A stretch of 51,388 nt of DNA from assembly GCF_001544975.2 (NCBI RefSeq), contig NZ_FCOG02000046.1, positions 1-51,388 on the forward strand, given 5' to 3'. Under the pieces are notes generated by a model. That model was not told where the DNA came from. It ran no database searches and was given only the letters and a program-made list of their open reading frames with translations. Both the position numbers and the translations under genes were made by a program. The DNA is from Caballeronia arationis. Lineage in GTDB: Bacteria > Pseudomonadota > Gammaproteobacteria > Burkholderiales > Burkholderiaceae. This document shows, piece by piece, positions 25,686 to 35,900 of the stretch. How positions within the stretch are numbered: the first letter of the stretch is position 1; every line of letters starts with the position of its first letter.

Positions 25686-26195
25686 TTATTTGAGCGGGCC
25701 GAGATAATCGCGCTTGCCGATCGGCAAGCCGAGATGGCGCAGGATGTCGTAGGCCGTCACGATGTGGAACTGGAAATTCGGTAGCCCGAAGCCGAACAGG
25801 TAATCCACGCCGCTGAAGCTCGGCTCGAAGTCCTTGAACTTGAGCGTGATCGTGCGCGTTTCGGCGTCGTCCAGCTGCTTCGCGTCGATGCTCTTCAGAT
25901 ACGCGACCGTCTTCGCGATACGTTCCTGCAAGGCCTCGAACGAGTCTTCATTATCCTCGAAGCGCGGTGCCTCGCCGCCCGCGAGCCGTTGCGCCGAGAG
26001 CTTCGCCGTGTCGCTCGCGCGCTGGATCTGCGCGGCGAAGGCGAGCATGTCCGGCGCGAGCCGGGCGCCGATGATGTCGGCATGCGCGATGCCTTTTTCG
26101 TCGGCGAACGCGACGGCCTTTTCCAGCAGCGAAGAGAGCACGGTGAGACCGCGAATGAACACGGGAATCGACGCGCGATACATCGTCAGGGACAT
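25686..26195 (-). CDS. DUF1993 family protein
   Basis: A 169-residue protein recognised as DUF1993, a four-helix-bundle family resembling DinB proteins. Conserved features are MYRASIPVFIRGLTVLSSLL at the N-terminus, the LAPDMLAFAAQIQRA segment and the PNFQFHIVTAYDILRHLG block near the C-terminus with its His and Tyr. The function is unknown; the fold can bind metal. The ATG at 26193-26195 is preceded by ACGGAGA. It is a single gene, convergent with acvB. Confidence 0.88.
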   Translation of the reverse strand: MSLTMYRASIPVFIRGLTVLSSLLEKAVAFADEKGIAHADIIGARLAPDMLAFAAQIQRASDTAKLSAQRLAGGEAPRFEDNEDSFEALQERIAKTVAYLKSIDAKQLDDAETRTITLKFKDFEPSFSGVDYLFGFGLPNFQFHIVTAYDILRHLGLPIGKRDYLGPLK

Positions 26196-26269
26196 GTGTG
26201 TCTCCGTCTTTTGACAAGGGGTGTCAAGCATAGCGCTTCGTCCTTTCGGCTGCCCGAACGGCGCGCGCG

Positions 26270-26476
26270 TTACGCCGGCGGCGTCCTGCGGCGGGCTTCC
26301 CAGGCGGTCAGCGCGGTCTCGTAGTGATCTAGCGCGTCTTCGTACAGATCGAACACGCACGGATCGCAGCCGCTCTGGCAGCACTCGTCGGGAGCGGGAC
26401 GCTCGGGCGGCGTGGGGCGGAAATCGGGGTCCCGGGCGTCGGGCATGTTTCCGAAGGCGAAAGACAATCCGCCCAT
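26270..26476 (-). CDS. Oxidoreductase-like Cys-rich small protein
   Basis: A 68-residue protein matching the Oxidored-like domain: a Pro-rich lead (PTPPERPAPDE) followed by CCQSGCDPCVFDLYEDALDHYE, given here as the cysteine block C-C-x2-G-C-x2-C and the DLY helix. The domain is found at the N-terminus of some eukaryotic oxidoreductases and as stand-alone proteins in proteobacteria. Four cysteines suggest metal or Fe-S binding, but this is not established. The start ATG is at 26474-26476. Confidence 0.78.
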   Translation of the reverse strand: MGGLSFAFGNMPDARDPDFRPTPPERPAPDECCQSGCDPCVFDLYEDALDHYETALTAWEARRRTPPA

Positions 26477-26680
26477 TGTGCCCCGATCGACGCGCGCGGA
26501 CTTCGGCGGCTAGGTTTTGGCGGCGGCCGACGGCTCGCCCGATGGCATACTTCCCGCAGCAGTCACGAGCCGGGCGGACGAATCACGCGGGAAGGCCCGC
26601 CACGGGTCATTTCCTGCTCGCCGCGCACGATGGCGCCAAGCCGGGCGAGCCGTATCTCGAACGAATTAAAGGTTCTTTCG

Positions 26681-29152
26681 ATGAACAAGACCGCCAGGCT
26701 TGCCGCCGCCGCGGTGCTCGCGGGCATCGCGCTGGCCGGCTGTGTCCAGCCCCAGCCGAATCTGTCCGGTGCGCCCGAGACGCCCTACAGCGCCGAAATC
26801 CGCCGCACGCAGGCGGGCATCCCGCACATCAAGGCCGCCGACTGGGGCAGCCTGGGTTATGGCTACGGCTACGCGCAGGCGCAGGACAACCTGTGCACGC
26901 TCGCCGACGCCTTCGTCACTTATCGCGGCGAGCGCTCCGCCTGGTTCGGTCCCGACGCGCGCCCGCCCTCCGGTGCGACTTTCGGGCAGCCGCGCAACCT
27001 TGACGCGGACTTCTTCTTCCGCCTCGTCGACGATGCCGCGGCTGTCGAGCGTTACCGCTCGGCGCAGCCGGCGACGCTGCAAACCCTGATCGAAGGATTC
27101 GCGGCGGGCTACAACCGCTATCTGGGCGACCTCGACGCCGGCCGTTTCCCCAACGCGCACGCCGCCTGCAAGGGCATGCCGTGGGTCGAGCGGATCACTT
27201 CCGCCGACGTCTATCAGCGCCTGATCGCGGTGAATCTCGGTGGCGGCGCGACACGCTTCGTCCAGCAGATCGCGAATGCCCGGCCGCCACGCGCGTCGTC
27301 GGCGGCCGCGCCGGGGGAGGGCGAAGCCACGCAGGACGCCGCCCTCGACGACGACCCGTCGCGCTTCGACATCGGCACGACACCCGGCATCGGCAGCAAC
27401 GCGCTCGCATTCGGCGCGCCCATCACCCACGACGACCAGAGCCTCCTCTTCGGCAACCCGCACTGGTTCTGGCGCGGGCCGGACCGCTTCTATCAGGCGC
27501 ATCTGACGATTCCGGGCGTGGTGAACGTCGCGGGCGTGTCGTTCCTCGGCGTGCCGGTGATCGTGCTCGGCTTCAACGACAACGTCGCGTGGACGCATAC
27601 CGTCTCCAGCGTGCGCCGCTTCGGCATCTTTCAGCTGACGCTCGACCCGGCCGATCCGACGCGCTACGTCTACGACGGCCGCACCGAAGCGATGACAGCG
27701 GTGCCGATCACCGTGCAGTCGCGCCGCCCGGACGGCTCGTCCGAAACCGTCACGCGAACGCTCTACCGCACGCGCTTCGGGCCGGCGGTCGACCTGTCGT
27801 CGCTCGCGCCGGGACTCGGCTGGACCGCGCAGCGCGCCTACGCGCTGCGCGACGTCAACACCGACAACGACCGCGCGTTCCTCAACTTCTTCGCCTGGAA
27901 CCAGGCGCGCTCGTTGAACGATTTCGTCGCGATCCAAAAGCGCTTCGCCGCGACGCCGTGGGTGAACACCTTCGCGATCGGACGTGGCGACGCACGCGTC
28001 TGGTTCGCCGACATCGGCCCGATGCCGAACGTGCCCGACGCGCTCGCCGACGCCTGCACGACGCCCGCCGGCCGCGCGTTCAACGGCCGCGTGCCGGGCG
28101 TGCCGTTCCTCGACGGCTCGAAGAGCGCGTGCATGTGGCGCGCGGACGCGTCGGCGGTGCAGGCGGACTCGCTGCCCGTCGAGCAGATGCCGAGCAGCGC
28201 GCGCGGCGACTACGTCGGCAATTTCAACGACAGCTACTGGCTCACCAACGCGAACGCGCCGATGAGCGGCTATCCGCGCATCGCGGGCGCGACCGGTGCG
28301 CAGCAGTCGCTGCGCACGCGCTACGGGCATCTGCTCGCCGCGCAGCTTCAGCGTGAAGAGGGCGGCGTCACGCGCGACGCGCTGAAGTCGGCGGTGCTGG
28401 AAAGCGGCTCGCTGTCCCAGCGCCTCTTTCGCAAGCCGCTGCTCGACGCCGCCTGCAACTTCGGCGATCCGGCCAACAACCTGCGCGAAGCCTGCGACGT
28501 GCTGCGCGCCTGGGACGGCACCGCGAACATCGACGCGCGCGGCGCCAACCTGTGGGACGAATTCTGGGTCCGAGTGACGCGCATCGCGCCTGAGCGCCTC
28601 TACGCGAACGGTTTCGACCCCGCCGCGCCGCTCGCGACGCCCGGCGGTTTCAACACGTCGAATCCTTCGGTCGTGCAGGACCTGAAGCAGGCGCTCGGCG
28701 GCGCGGTGCTCGCGCTCAAGCTGAACGGCTTCGCGCTGAATTCGCGACGCGGCGACATCCTCTACTCGACGCGCAACGGCGCGCGCGTGCCGCTCTATGG
28801 CGGTTGCGACGATGCGGGCTATTTCACGATCGTCTGCGCGCGCCGTCCGCTCGATGCGCGCGGCTATCCGATGGACTTCAACGGCCACGGCGACAGTTAT
28901 TTGCAGGTGGTGTCGTTCGGGCAGCAGGGCGTCGAGGCCGACACGATGCTCGCGCACTCCGAATCCGACGATCCTGCTTCGCCGCATTCCGGCGACGGAA
29001 CCCGGCTCTTCTCGTCCAAGACGTGGCAGCGCTTCCCGTTCACGGATCAGGCCATCGACGCCGATCCCGCGATCGAGCGAACGACGCTCACGGGCGAGCG
29101 CCGTCCCGAGCCCGTTCTGCGCGCGGTCGGACCGAGGCGCGTGCCGCAGTAA
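26681..29152 (+). CDS. Penicillin amidase-family acylase, lipoprotein
   Basis: An 823-residue Ntn-hydrolase precursor of the penicillin/AHL acylase family. Residues 1-21 form a lipoprotein signal with lipobox LAGC (Cys21). An alpha chain (about 22-235) and spacer end at GIG, after which Ser239 (GIGSNALAFG) should become the N-terminal nucleophile of the beta chain upon self-cleavage. HDDQSLLFGNPHWFW, HTVSSVRRF and the NTFAIGRGD region agree with the family. Substrates range from penicillins to acyl-homoserine lactones and aculeacin; the specificity cannot be read here. AAAGG precedes the ATG at 26681. An M20 peptidase gene follows after 93 bases. Confidence 0.88.
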   Translation: MNKTARLAAAAVLAGIALAGCVQPQPNLSGAPETPYSAEIRRTQAGIPHIKAADWGSLGYGYGYAQAQDNLCTLADAFVTYRGERSAWFGPDARPPSGATFGQPRNLDADFFFRLVDDAAAVERYRSAQPATLQTLIEGFAAGYNRYLGDLDAGRFPNAHAACKGMPWVERITSADVYQRLIAVNLGGGATRFVQQIANARPPRASSAAAPGEGEATQDAALDDDPSRFDIGTTPGIGSNALAFGAPITHDDQSLLFGNPHWFWRGPDRFYQAHLTIPGVVNVAGVSFLGVPVIVLGFNDNVAWTHTVSSVRRFGIFQLTLDPADPTRYVYDGRTEAMTAVPITVQSRRPDGSSETVTRTLYRTRFGPAVDLSSLAPGLGWTAQRAYALRDVNTDNDRAFLNFFAWNQARSLNDFVAIQKRFAATPWVNTFAIGRGDARVWFADIGPMPNVPDALADACTTPAGRAFNGRVPGVPFLDGSKSACMWRADASAVQADSLPVEQMPSSARGDYVGNFNDSYWLTNANAPMSGYPRIAGATGAQQSLRTRYGHLLAAQLQREEGGVTRDALKSAVLESGSLSQRLFRKPLLDAACNFGDPANNLREACDVLRAWDGTANIDARGANLWDEFWVRVTRIAPERLYANGFDPAAPLATPGGFNTSNPSVVQDLKQALGGAVLALKLNGFALNSRRGDILYSTRNGARVPLYGGCDDAGYFTIVCARRPLDARGYPMDFNGHGDSYLQVVSFGQQGVEADTMLAHSESDDPASPHSGDGTRLFSSKTWQRFPFTDQAIDADPAIERTTLTGERRPEPVLRAVGPRRVPQ

Positions 29153-29245
29153 TCGCTCGAAGACGGGCACGACGCGGGGAAAGTCGCGCCGAAAGCGCAC
29201 CGAACGCGTCTATCATTGAGGTTTATCCGAATTGGAAGCACCGTC

Positions 29246-30697
<1,452 letters not shown>

Positions 30698-30716
30698 TTC
30701 CGTGAGTCTTTTCAAG

Positions 30717-30746
30717 AAAGCGCGCATCGATTGCGCGCTTTTTTTT
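30717..30746 (+). terminator. Rho-independent terminator after the M20 gene
   Basis: AAAGCGCGCA (30717-30726) and TGCGCGCTTT (30732-30741) form a 10-bp stem, followed by an uninterrupted T-run to 30746. Confidence 0.9.
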
Positions 30747-30851
30747 CGCCCTCGCGCGGATTGAAAGTGGTAAGGCCAGTTGATCGTCTGTAGAGTGTGG
30801 GATGCGCGAAAACGCGCGCTCGACACCTTGTTTCAGGAGACGAAAGCAGCA

Positions 30852-31955
30852 ATGAACGATACCAAGACGCCCGCCGCGCCCGAACTGCGCATTCCCGCTG
30901 AAGCCCTCCACGCCTACGTCCGCGCGATCTGGGAGCGCGCCGGCAGCGCGCCGCGCGAGGCGGAACTCGTCGCCGATCACCTGGTTATGGCGAACCTGTC
31001 AGGCCACGATTCGCACGGCGTCGGAATGATCCCGCGCTATGTCGCGTCGCTCGCGGATGGCCAGCTCAAACTCAACGAACACGCGCGCATCGTGCGCGAC
31101 GCCGGCGCCGTGCTGTCGATCGACGGCGTCAAGGGCTTCGGCCAGGTCGTCGCCTACGAGGCGATGGAGCACGGCATCGAGCGGGCGAAGAAGCTAGGCG
31201 TGTGCGCGGTCGGCTTGCGCAACGCGCACCACATCGGCCGCATCGGGCACTGGGCCGAGCAGTGCGCGAAGGCCGGTCTCGTGTCGTTTCACTTCGTGAA
31301 CGTCGCGGGCGATCCGCTCGTCGCGCCGTTCGGCGGCATCGACCGGCGCTTCGGCACGAATCCGTTCTGCGCGGCGTTTCCGCGCGAAGGCCAGACGCCC
31401 CTCGTGCTCGATTTCGCGACGAGCGGAATCGCGTATGGCAAGACGCGCGTCGCGTACAACAAGGGCGTGAAGGTCGCGCCGGGCTATCTGATCGAACACG
31501 ACGGCACGCCGACCGTCGAGCCGAAGGTGATGCACGAGGAGCCGTTCGGCTCGCTGCTGCCGTTCGGGCTGCACAAGGGATTCGGACTCGCCGCGATGTG
31601 CGAGATCTTCGGCGGCGCGCTCTCGGGCGGCTACACGACGCGCGAAAGCACGCTGGAGAAATCGAACGCGATCATCAACTGCATGACCTCGGTGATCCTC
31701 GACCCGAACGCGTTCGATGCGCCCGCTGCGCAGGCCGAAGCGGAAGCGTTCGTCGACTGGGTGAAGGCGTCGCCGCTGCAGGAGGGCGTCGAGCGCATTT
31801 ACGCGCCGGGCGAGCCGGAAGAGGCGCGTCGCGCGGAACGCGGCGCGAACGGCCTGCCGATCGATCCGACGACGTGGCAGCAGATTCGCGACGCGGCCCG
31901 GACCTCGGGCATGCCGGCCGACGAGATCGAGGCGTTCGCGAGCCAGTTGCGCTGA
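30852..31955 (+). CDS. Ldh-family (malate/L-lactate/hydroxycarboxylate) dehydrogenase
   Basis: A 367-residue NAD(P)-dependent oxidoreductase of the YbiC/MdH family, distinct from classical lactate dehydrogenases. Motifs include NLSGHDSHGVGMIPRYV, the active-site NAHHIGRIGHW, GTNPFCAAFP and PFGLHKGFGLA. Family members oxidise or reduce 2-hydroxy acids such as malate, lactate, sulfolactate, ureidoglycolate or hydroxyphenyl-lactate. GGAGA lies upstream of the ATG at 30852. The gene stands between terminators on both sides and is monocistronic. Confidence 0.9.
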   Translation: MNDTKTPAAPELRIPAEALHAYVRAIWERAGSAPREAELVADHLVMANLSGHDSHGVGMIPRYVASLADGQLKLNEHARIVRDAGAVLSIDGVKGFGQVVAYEAMEHGIERAKKLGVCAVGLRNAHHIGRIGHWAEQCAKAGLVSFHFVNVAGDPLVAPFGGIDRRFGTNPFCAAFPREGQTPLVLDFATSGIAYGKTRVAYNKGVKVAPGYLIEHDGTPTVEPKVMHEEPFGSLLPFGLHKGFGLAAMCEIFGGALSGGYTTRESTLEKSNAIINCMTSVILDPNAFDAPAAQAEAEAFVDWVKASPLQEGVERIYAPGEPEEARRAERGANGLPIDPTTWQQIRDAARTSGMPADEIEAFASQLR

Positions 31956-31976
31956 GGCTGCGAGCTGCACGATGAG

Positions 31977-32014
31977 AAAAGCCGCGCCGGGCGATTCGCC
32001 CGGCGCGGCTTTTT
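31977..32014. terminator. Strong bidirectional terminator
   Basis: A 13-bp perfect GC stem, GCCGCGCCGGGCG (31981-31993) against 31997-32009, is flanked by AAAA on the left and TTTTT on the right. It separates convergent genes and works on both strands by its design. Confidence 0.92.
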
Positions 32015-32036
32015 AGTCAGCGAGCCTTCGGAGGCC

Positions 32037-32930
32037 TCAGACCATCTCGTTCTTGATCCACTCGACGACTGATGTGCGCTCCGGCGCCCATCCGAGCAGT
32101 TCGCGCGCGTGTCGGCCGCGCACCCGGCTGTTCGAGCCGAGCCCATACGACGCCATCTCGTAACCCCATTCCTGCTTCGCGTCTTCGAGCGGCCAGTCCT
32201 GCGGCGCGCCCAGACCGAGCGCCTCGGCCATCGCGGTCGTCATCTCGCGAAACGACGCCTCGCCGCTCTCGATGAAATAGAACGTGCCGGCCGGCGTCTT
32301 GTCGAGCGCGCGGCGATAGACGTCGACCACATCGTCGATGTGCACGTTCGACCAGATGTTGCGGCCCGGCCCCACGTGGCGCACGACGCCGCTCTTCTGC
32401 GCCTGCCGCAGGAGGCGCGGCAACTGCACGCTCGCCGCAGAGGGAATCGCGCCGTGCCCGTAGATCATCGTGTTGCAGAGTACGGCGGAGCGCACGCCGC
32501 GCTTCGCTGCGTCGAGCACGAGCTGGTCGATGGCCACGCGCGGCGCCTTGTCGGCGGTCGGCTCGGGCAGGTTGTCCTCGCCATAGATTGCATCGGAAGA
32601 CTCGCCGCCCGACGCATCGCCGACGATGCTCGAACCGCTCGTGTGCAGCAGCGGCTTGTTCGAGCCTTCGAGCCCTTCGATCAGCGCCTCGACCGCGCCG
32701 CGATGGTCGCTGCTGGCGGCATTAACGACGGCGTCGGCCGCGCGTGCTTCGGCGATCAGCAGCGCGCGGTCGTCGAGACTGCCGAGCACCGGCTCGATGC
32801 CGAGGCGCTTCAGTTCGTCCGACTGCTCCGCGCGGCGCACGAGCCCGCGAACCTGATGGCCGTCGCGCGCGAGTCCCGCCGCGATCGAGCCGCCGATGAA
32901 ACCGCCTGCGCCCGTCACAAAAATTTTCAT
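32037..32930 (-). CDS. NAD-dependent epimerase/dehydratase (extended SDR)
   Basis: A 297-residue extended SDR. The NAD-binding motif is FVTGAGGFIGGSIA at the N-terminus and the TSGSS strand is present, but where the catalytic YxxxK helix is expected the sequence reads RVAIDQLVLDAA, so the classical pair is not there. Such proteins may be divergent reductases or regulators. The NVHIDDVVDVYRRAL motif is typical of the C-terminal part. It is divergent from a LysR regulator over a 101-base region with a 16-bp palindrome, so it is probably the regulated target. Confidence 0.88.
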   Translation of the reverse strand: MKIFVTGAGGFIGGSIAAGLARDGHQVRGLVRRAEQSDELKRLGIEPVLGSLDDRALLIAEARAADAVVNAASSDHRGAVEALIEGLEGSNKPLLHTSGSSIVGDASGGESSDAIYGEDNLPEPTADKAPRVAIDQLVLDAAKRGVRSAVLCNTMIYGHGAIPSAASVQLPRLLRQAQKSGVVRHVGPGRNIWSNVHIDDVVDVYRRALDKTPAGTFYFIESGEASFREMTTAMAEALGLGAPQDWPLEDAKQEWGYEMASYGLGSNSRVRGRHARELLGWAPERTSVVEWIKNEMV

Positions 32931-33005
32931 GGTGCTGCTCCGGTGAATGAGTCGACGGGTAGCAGTATCGGCCCATTCGACTTTCTCAAAAACCGTGCTA
33001 GTCTC

Positions 33006-33021
33006 AAATCAATCTTGATTT
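33006..33021. promoter_or_regulatory. Palindrome between SDR and LysR genes, candidate LysR box
   Basis: AAATCAA (33006-33012) and TTGATTT (33015-33021) are perfect complements around TC. The site is AT-rich in a GC-rich setting and ends 10 bases before the LysR start codon. This fits autoregulation by the LysR protein and control of the divergent SDR gene. Confidence 0.6.
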
Positions 33022-33031
33022 CGAGTCAACA

Positions 33032-33922
33032 ATGAAGACGAACACCGACGAATTGCAGGTTTTCGTGAGCGTGATCGACTGCGGGTCGATCACGGCGGCG
33101 GCGGAGGCCTTGCAGCAGACCGTCTCCGGCGTGAGCCGGGCGCTCACGCGGCTGGAGAAGAAACTCGACGCCTCGCTCGTGCGCCGCACGACCCGCCGCC
33201 TGCAACTGACCGACGAGGGCGAACTGTTCCTCGCGCGCGCCCGCTCGATCCTCGCTGCGATGGACGACGCCGAGGAGGCGATCGCGCGGCATCGCGAGCG
33301 GCCGGCGGGGCGATTGCGCGTGGATGCCGCGTCGCCGTTCATGCTTCATTGCATCGTGCCGCACGTGAAGGCGTTCGCCGCGCTGTATCCCGAAATCGGG
33401 CTGGAGCTGACGAGCAACGAGCGCATCGTCGATCTGATGGAACAGCGCGTGGACATTGCGATCCGGCTCGGCGCGCTGCAGGATTCGACACTGCACGCGC
33501 GCTCGCTCGGCAGCACGCGCTGGCGCGTGCTCGCGAGCCCCGGCTATCTGGCCGAACACGGCGAGCCGCGCGACGTCGACGAGCTGCTGCGCCAGCGGCT
33601 GATCGGTTTCACGGCGCCGGAAAGCCTGAACGACTGGCCCTTGCGCGACGGCCGCGGCGGCACGTTCGTGACCATTTCGCCGACCGTGGCGGCATCGAGC
33701 GGCGAAACGATCCGGCAACTGGCGCTCTTCGATGGCGGGATCGCGTGCCTGTCGGAGTTCATGACGGCCGCCGACGTAGCCGCTGGCCGCCTGCGCCCGC
33801 TGCTCGACGACGCCCTCGCGGACGTGCGCCTGCCGATCAACGCGGTGTATTACCAGAGCGCATCGATGGCGGCGCGCTCGCGCGCGTTTCTCGATTTTCT
33901 GGCGGCGAAGCTGGCGGCGTGA
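33032..33922 (+). CDS. LysR-family transcriptional regulator
   Basis: A 296-residue LysR-type regulator. The winged helix-turn-helix lies in residues about 5-62 (LQVFVSVIDCGSITAAAEAL, VSGVSRALTRLEKKL, RRTTRRLQLTDEG). The effector domain (about 90-290) matches the CrgA/DsdC-like subgroup, with LTSNERIVDLMEQRVDIAIRLG. The ATG is used. It most likely controls the divergent SDR gene; the inducer is unknown. A RidA gene follows 44 bases downstream on the same strand. Confidence 0.92.
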   Translation: MKTNTDELQVFVSVIDCGSITAAAEALQQTVSGVSRALTRLEKKLDASLVRRTTRRLQLTDEGELFLARARSILAAMDDAEEAIARHRERPAGRLRVDAASPFMLHCIVPHVKAFAALYPEIGLELTSNERIVDLMEQRVDIAIRLGALQDSTLHARSLGSTRWRVLASPGYLAEHGEPRDVDELLRQRLIGFTAPESLNDWPLRDGRGGTFVTISPTVAASSGETIRQLALFDGGIACLSEFMTAADVAAGRLRPLLDDALADVRLPINAVYYQSASMAARSRAFLDFLAAKLAA

Positions 33923-33966
33923 GACGCGGCTGCGTATGCTTTCCTTCCGACCTCATTAACTGCACC

Positions 33967-34359
33967 ATGACGATGATCGAAGCCATCAACGCCCCCGACC
34001 TGCCGGTTCCCGCCGGCCACTACAGCCACGCGACCCGCACGGGCAATCTCGTCTGCGTGTCCGGCCAGCTGCCGATGCGACCGGACGGCACGCACACCGG
34101 CTCGGAGCCGTTCGCCGTGCAGGCCGAGCAGACCTTGTCCAACCTGCGCGCGGTGCTCGCGGCGGCGGACGCGGAGTTGAAGGACTGCATCGAAGTGACG
34201 GTTTATCTCGTCGGCGTGGAGCACTGGAAGGAGTTCAACGAGATCTACGCGCGCCATTTCGGCGACTGGAAGCCGGCGCGGGCGGTCGTGCCGGTCGGCG
34301 CGCTGCACTACGGCTACCTGCTGGAGATCGCCGCGCGGGCGTGGGTGGAGCGCGACTAG
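33967..34359 (+). CDS. RidA-family protein (enamine/imine deaminase)
   Basis: A 130-residue RidA/YjgF/UK114 family protein. These trimeric enzymes hydrolyse reactive enamines and imines, such as 2-aminoacrylate, released by PLP enzymes. Conserved features are the N-terminal ATRTGNLVCVSGQLP and the C-terminal RAVVPVGALHYGYLLEI, where the Arg aligns with the catalytic arginine. Two close ATGs (33967, 33973) are possible, and neither has a strong ribosome binding site, so translation may depend on the upstream gene. Confidence 0.9.
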   Translation: MTMIEAINAPDLPVPAGHYSHATRTGNLVCVSGQLPMRPDGTHTGSEPFAVQAEQTLSNLRAVLAAADAELKDCIEVTVYLVGVEHWKEFNEIYARHFGDWKPARAVVPVGALHYGYLLEIAARAWVERD

Positions 34360-34429
34360 TTTTCGTTCAGTTTGGCGCGGCCGAACGTCGCTTTTATCAT
34401 TCCGGTGTCCAGTCACTACGGGTTGCGTC

Positions 34430-35869
34430 ATGGTTCAGCTCATCATGCTTCTCCTCGGCGTCGAATATCTGCGCAAGCGCTGGCGCACTCTCTTCGTCGT
34501 CGGGCTCGTCTGGCTCGTGACCGGCGTGGGGCTTTTTCTCGACGCGCTCGACAACGCCATCTACTTCCCGATGCAGCTCCTCGCCTATCTGCTGCTCGCG
34601 GAAGGGCTCGCGACGCTCGCTGTCGCCTGGACGGGCGCGGGCGGGCAACGCGTGCTGCGCTACGTGAAGGGCGCCGCGGTGGTGCTCGCGGCGGCGTTGA
34701 TCCTCGCGGGACATCACCACGGCAATTTCGTGCTCTCGATGATTTTCGGCACGCTCTTTCTCGCCGATGGGCTGCTGCAAGCCGCGTCCGCATACGTCGT
34801 GCGCTATCCGCGCTGGCGCGTGGTGCTGGCGCTGGCGGTCATCGAAATCCTGCTGGCGATATTTTTCTTCCAGCCTTATCCGACACATTACGTCGGCACG
34901 GCGCCTTACTGCCTTGGTCTCGGACTCGCTTTCGGCGGCTGGAACCTGCTGTGGATCGCGCTGCGCGTGCGTTCGCTGCGGCGCCTCCCGGAGGAGCGCA
35001 AGCGCACGCTGCGTCTCTCGGACGACGTGATCGCCGATCACACGATCGCCTCGAAATCCGCCGCGGCGCGCGCGGCGACTGCCACCGCCGCCGACGCCGA
35101 TACGCCATTCGACTGGGACGGCCCGCCCGCACCCGATGAAAAAGCGCTGACGGTTCACGTCTGGACGCCGGTCGGATCGGCGCGGACGCAGGCGCAGCGT
35201 GCGCTGATCGTCGATCGCTATATCGCAGCGGTCGATGCCAACGGCGTGATCTCGACCGGGCACGCCGCGCTGGAGTCGCCCGAGGGCATTTACATCAGCC
35301 TGTATCCGGGCGTCGAGATCGACCGCTCTCCTGACGAATTCGGCCGCATCCTTCGAGCGACCCGCGAAAACGACGTGCCGGGCGTGTTTCAGCCGGACTA
35401 CGCGACGGAATCGAAGGCCTGGTGCGAATCGACGACGAAGGTCCGCATCCGCAATTACAGCCCGGCGCGCCTGCATGAATTCTGGGACGCGTACCGACAG
35501 GACCTGACCTACAACCTCACGTACCGCAATTGTTCGAGCACCGTGTCCAATGCGCTGGAAGCCGCGCTCGAAGGCTCGGTCGGCAACTTTCATGGCCGCG
35601 ACACGGGCTGGCGCGCGTTCTGGCGACTCATCGTGACGCCGGAACTGTGGGTCGCGGCGCAACTGCGCAAGCGCGCCGCAACGATGGCCTGGACGCCCGG
35701 CCTTACGCTCGACTACGCGCGGGCGCTCAGCATGCTCGCCGATCCGCGTCCGTTCGGCTGGCTCAAGATGGCGCGGCTCGCGCTGCGCCGGATGATGCGC
35801 ACGCGGCGCGGCTGGCGTCAGGAAGCCGTCGATGCGGCGGATGCGCGGGCGGGGCGGGCTTCCTCTTAG
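34430..35869 (+). CDS. HdeD-like membrane domain fused to a putative permuted papain-like hydrolase
   Basis: A 479-residue two-part protein. Residues 1-185 are hydrophobic, with about six helices, and resemble the DUF308/HdeD acid-resistance membrane family. After a basic and then Ala-rich linker (about 181-225) comes a soluble domain (about 240-400). Its order of key residues is His278 (ISTGHAALES) followed by Cys368 (YNLTYRNCSSTVSNAL). That His-then-Cys order with an NC motif is what circularly permuted papain-like enzymes show (NlpC/P60-type, LRAT-like, DUF4105). The C-terminus is basic. The linker and basic loops suggest that the hydrolase faces the cytosol, but this is inference, and so is the catalytic activity. 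Confidence 0.72.
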   Translation: MVQLIMLLLGVEYLRKRWRTLFVVGLVWLVTGVGLFLDALDNAIYFPMQLLAYLLLAEGLATLAVAWTGAGGQRVLRYVKGAAVVLAAALILAGHHHGNFVLSMIFGTLFLADGLLQAASAYVVRYPRWRVVLALAVIEILLAIFFFQPYPTHYVGTAPYCLGLGLAFGGWNLLWIALRVRSLRRLPEERKRTLRLSDDVIADHTIASKSAAARAATATAADADTPFDWDGPPAPDEKALTVHVWTPVGSARTQAQRALIVDRYIAAVDANGVISTGHAALESPEGIYISLYPGVEIDRSPDEFGRILRATRENDVPGVFQPDYATESKAWCESTTKVRIRNYSPARLHEFWDAYRQDLTYNLTYRNCSSTVSNALEAALEGSVGNFHGRDTGWRAFWRLIVTPELWVAAQLRKRAATMAWTPGLTLDYARALSMLADPRPFGWLKMARLALRRMMRTRRGWRQEAVDAADARAGRASS

Positions 35870-35900
35870 CGCTTGCCTGCGTTCGCCCCGACGCCCGCGC

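Noticed and set aside
26666..29200. 844-aa open frame opposite the acylase gene
   Set aside because: Antisense shadow of a gene with clear motifs; composition is typical of GC-rich shadow frames.
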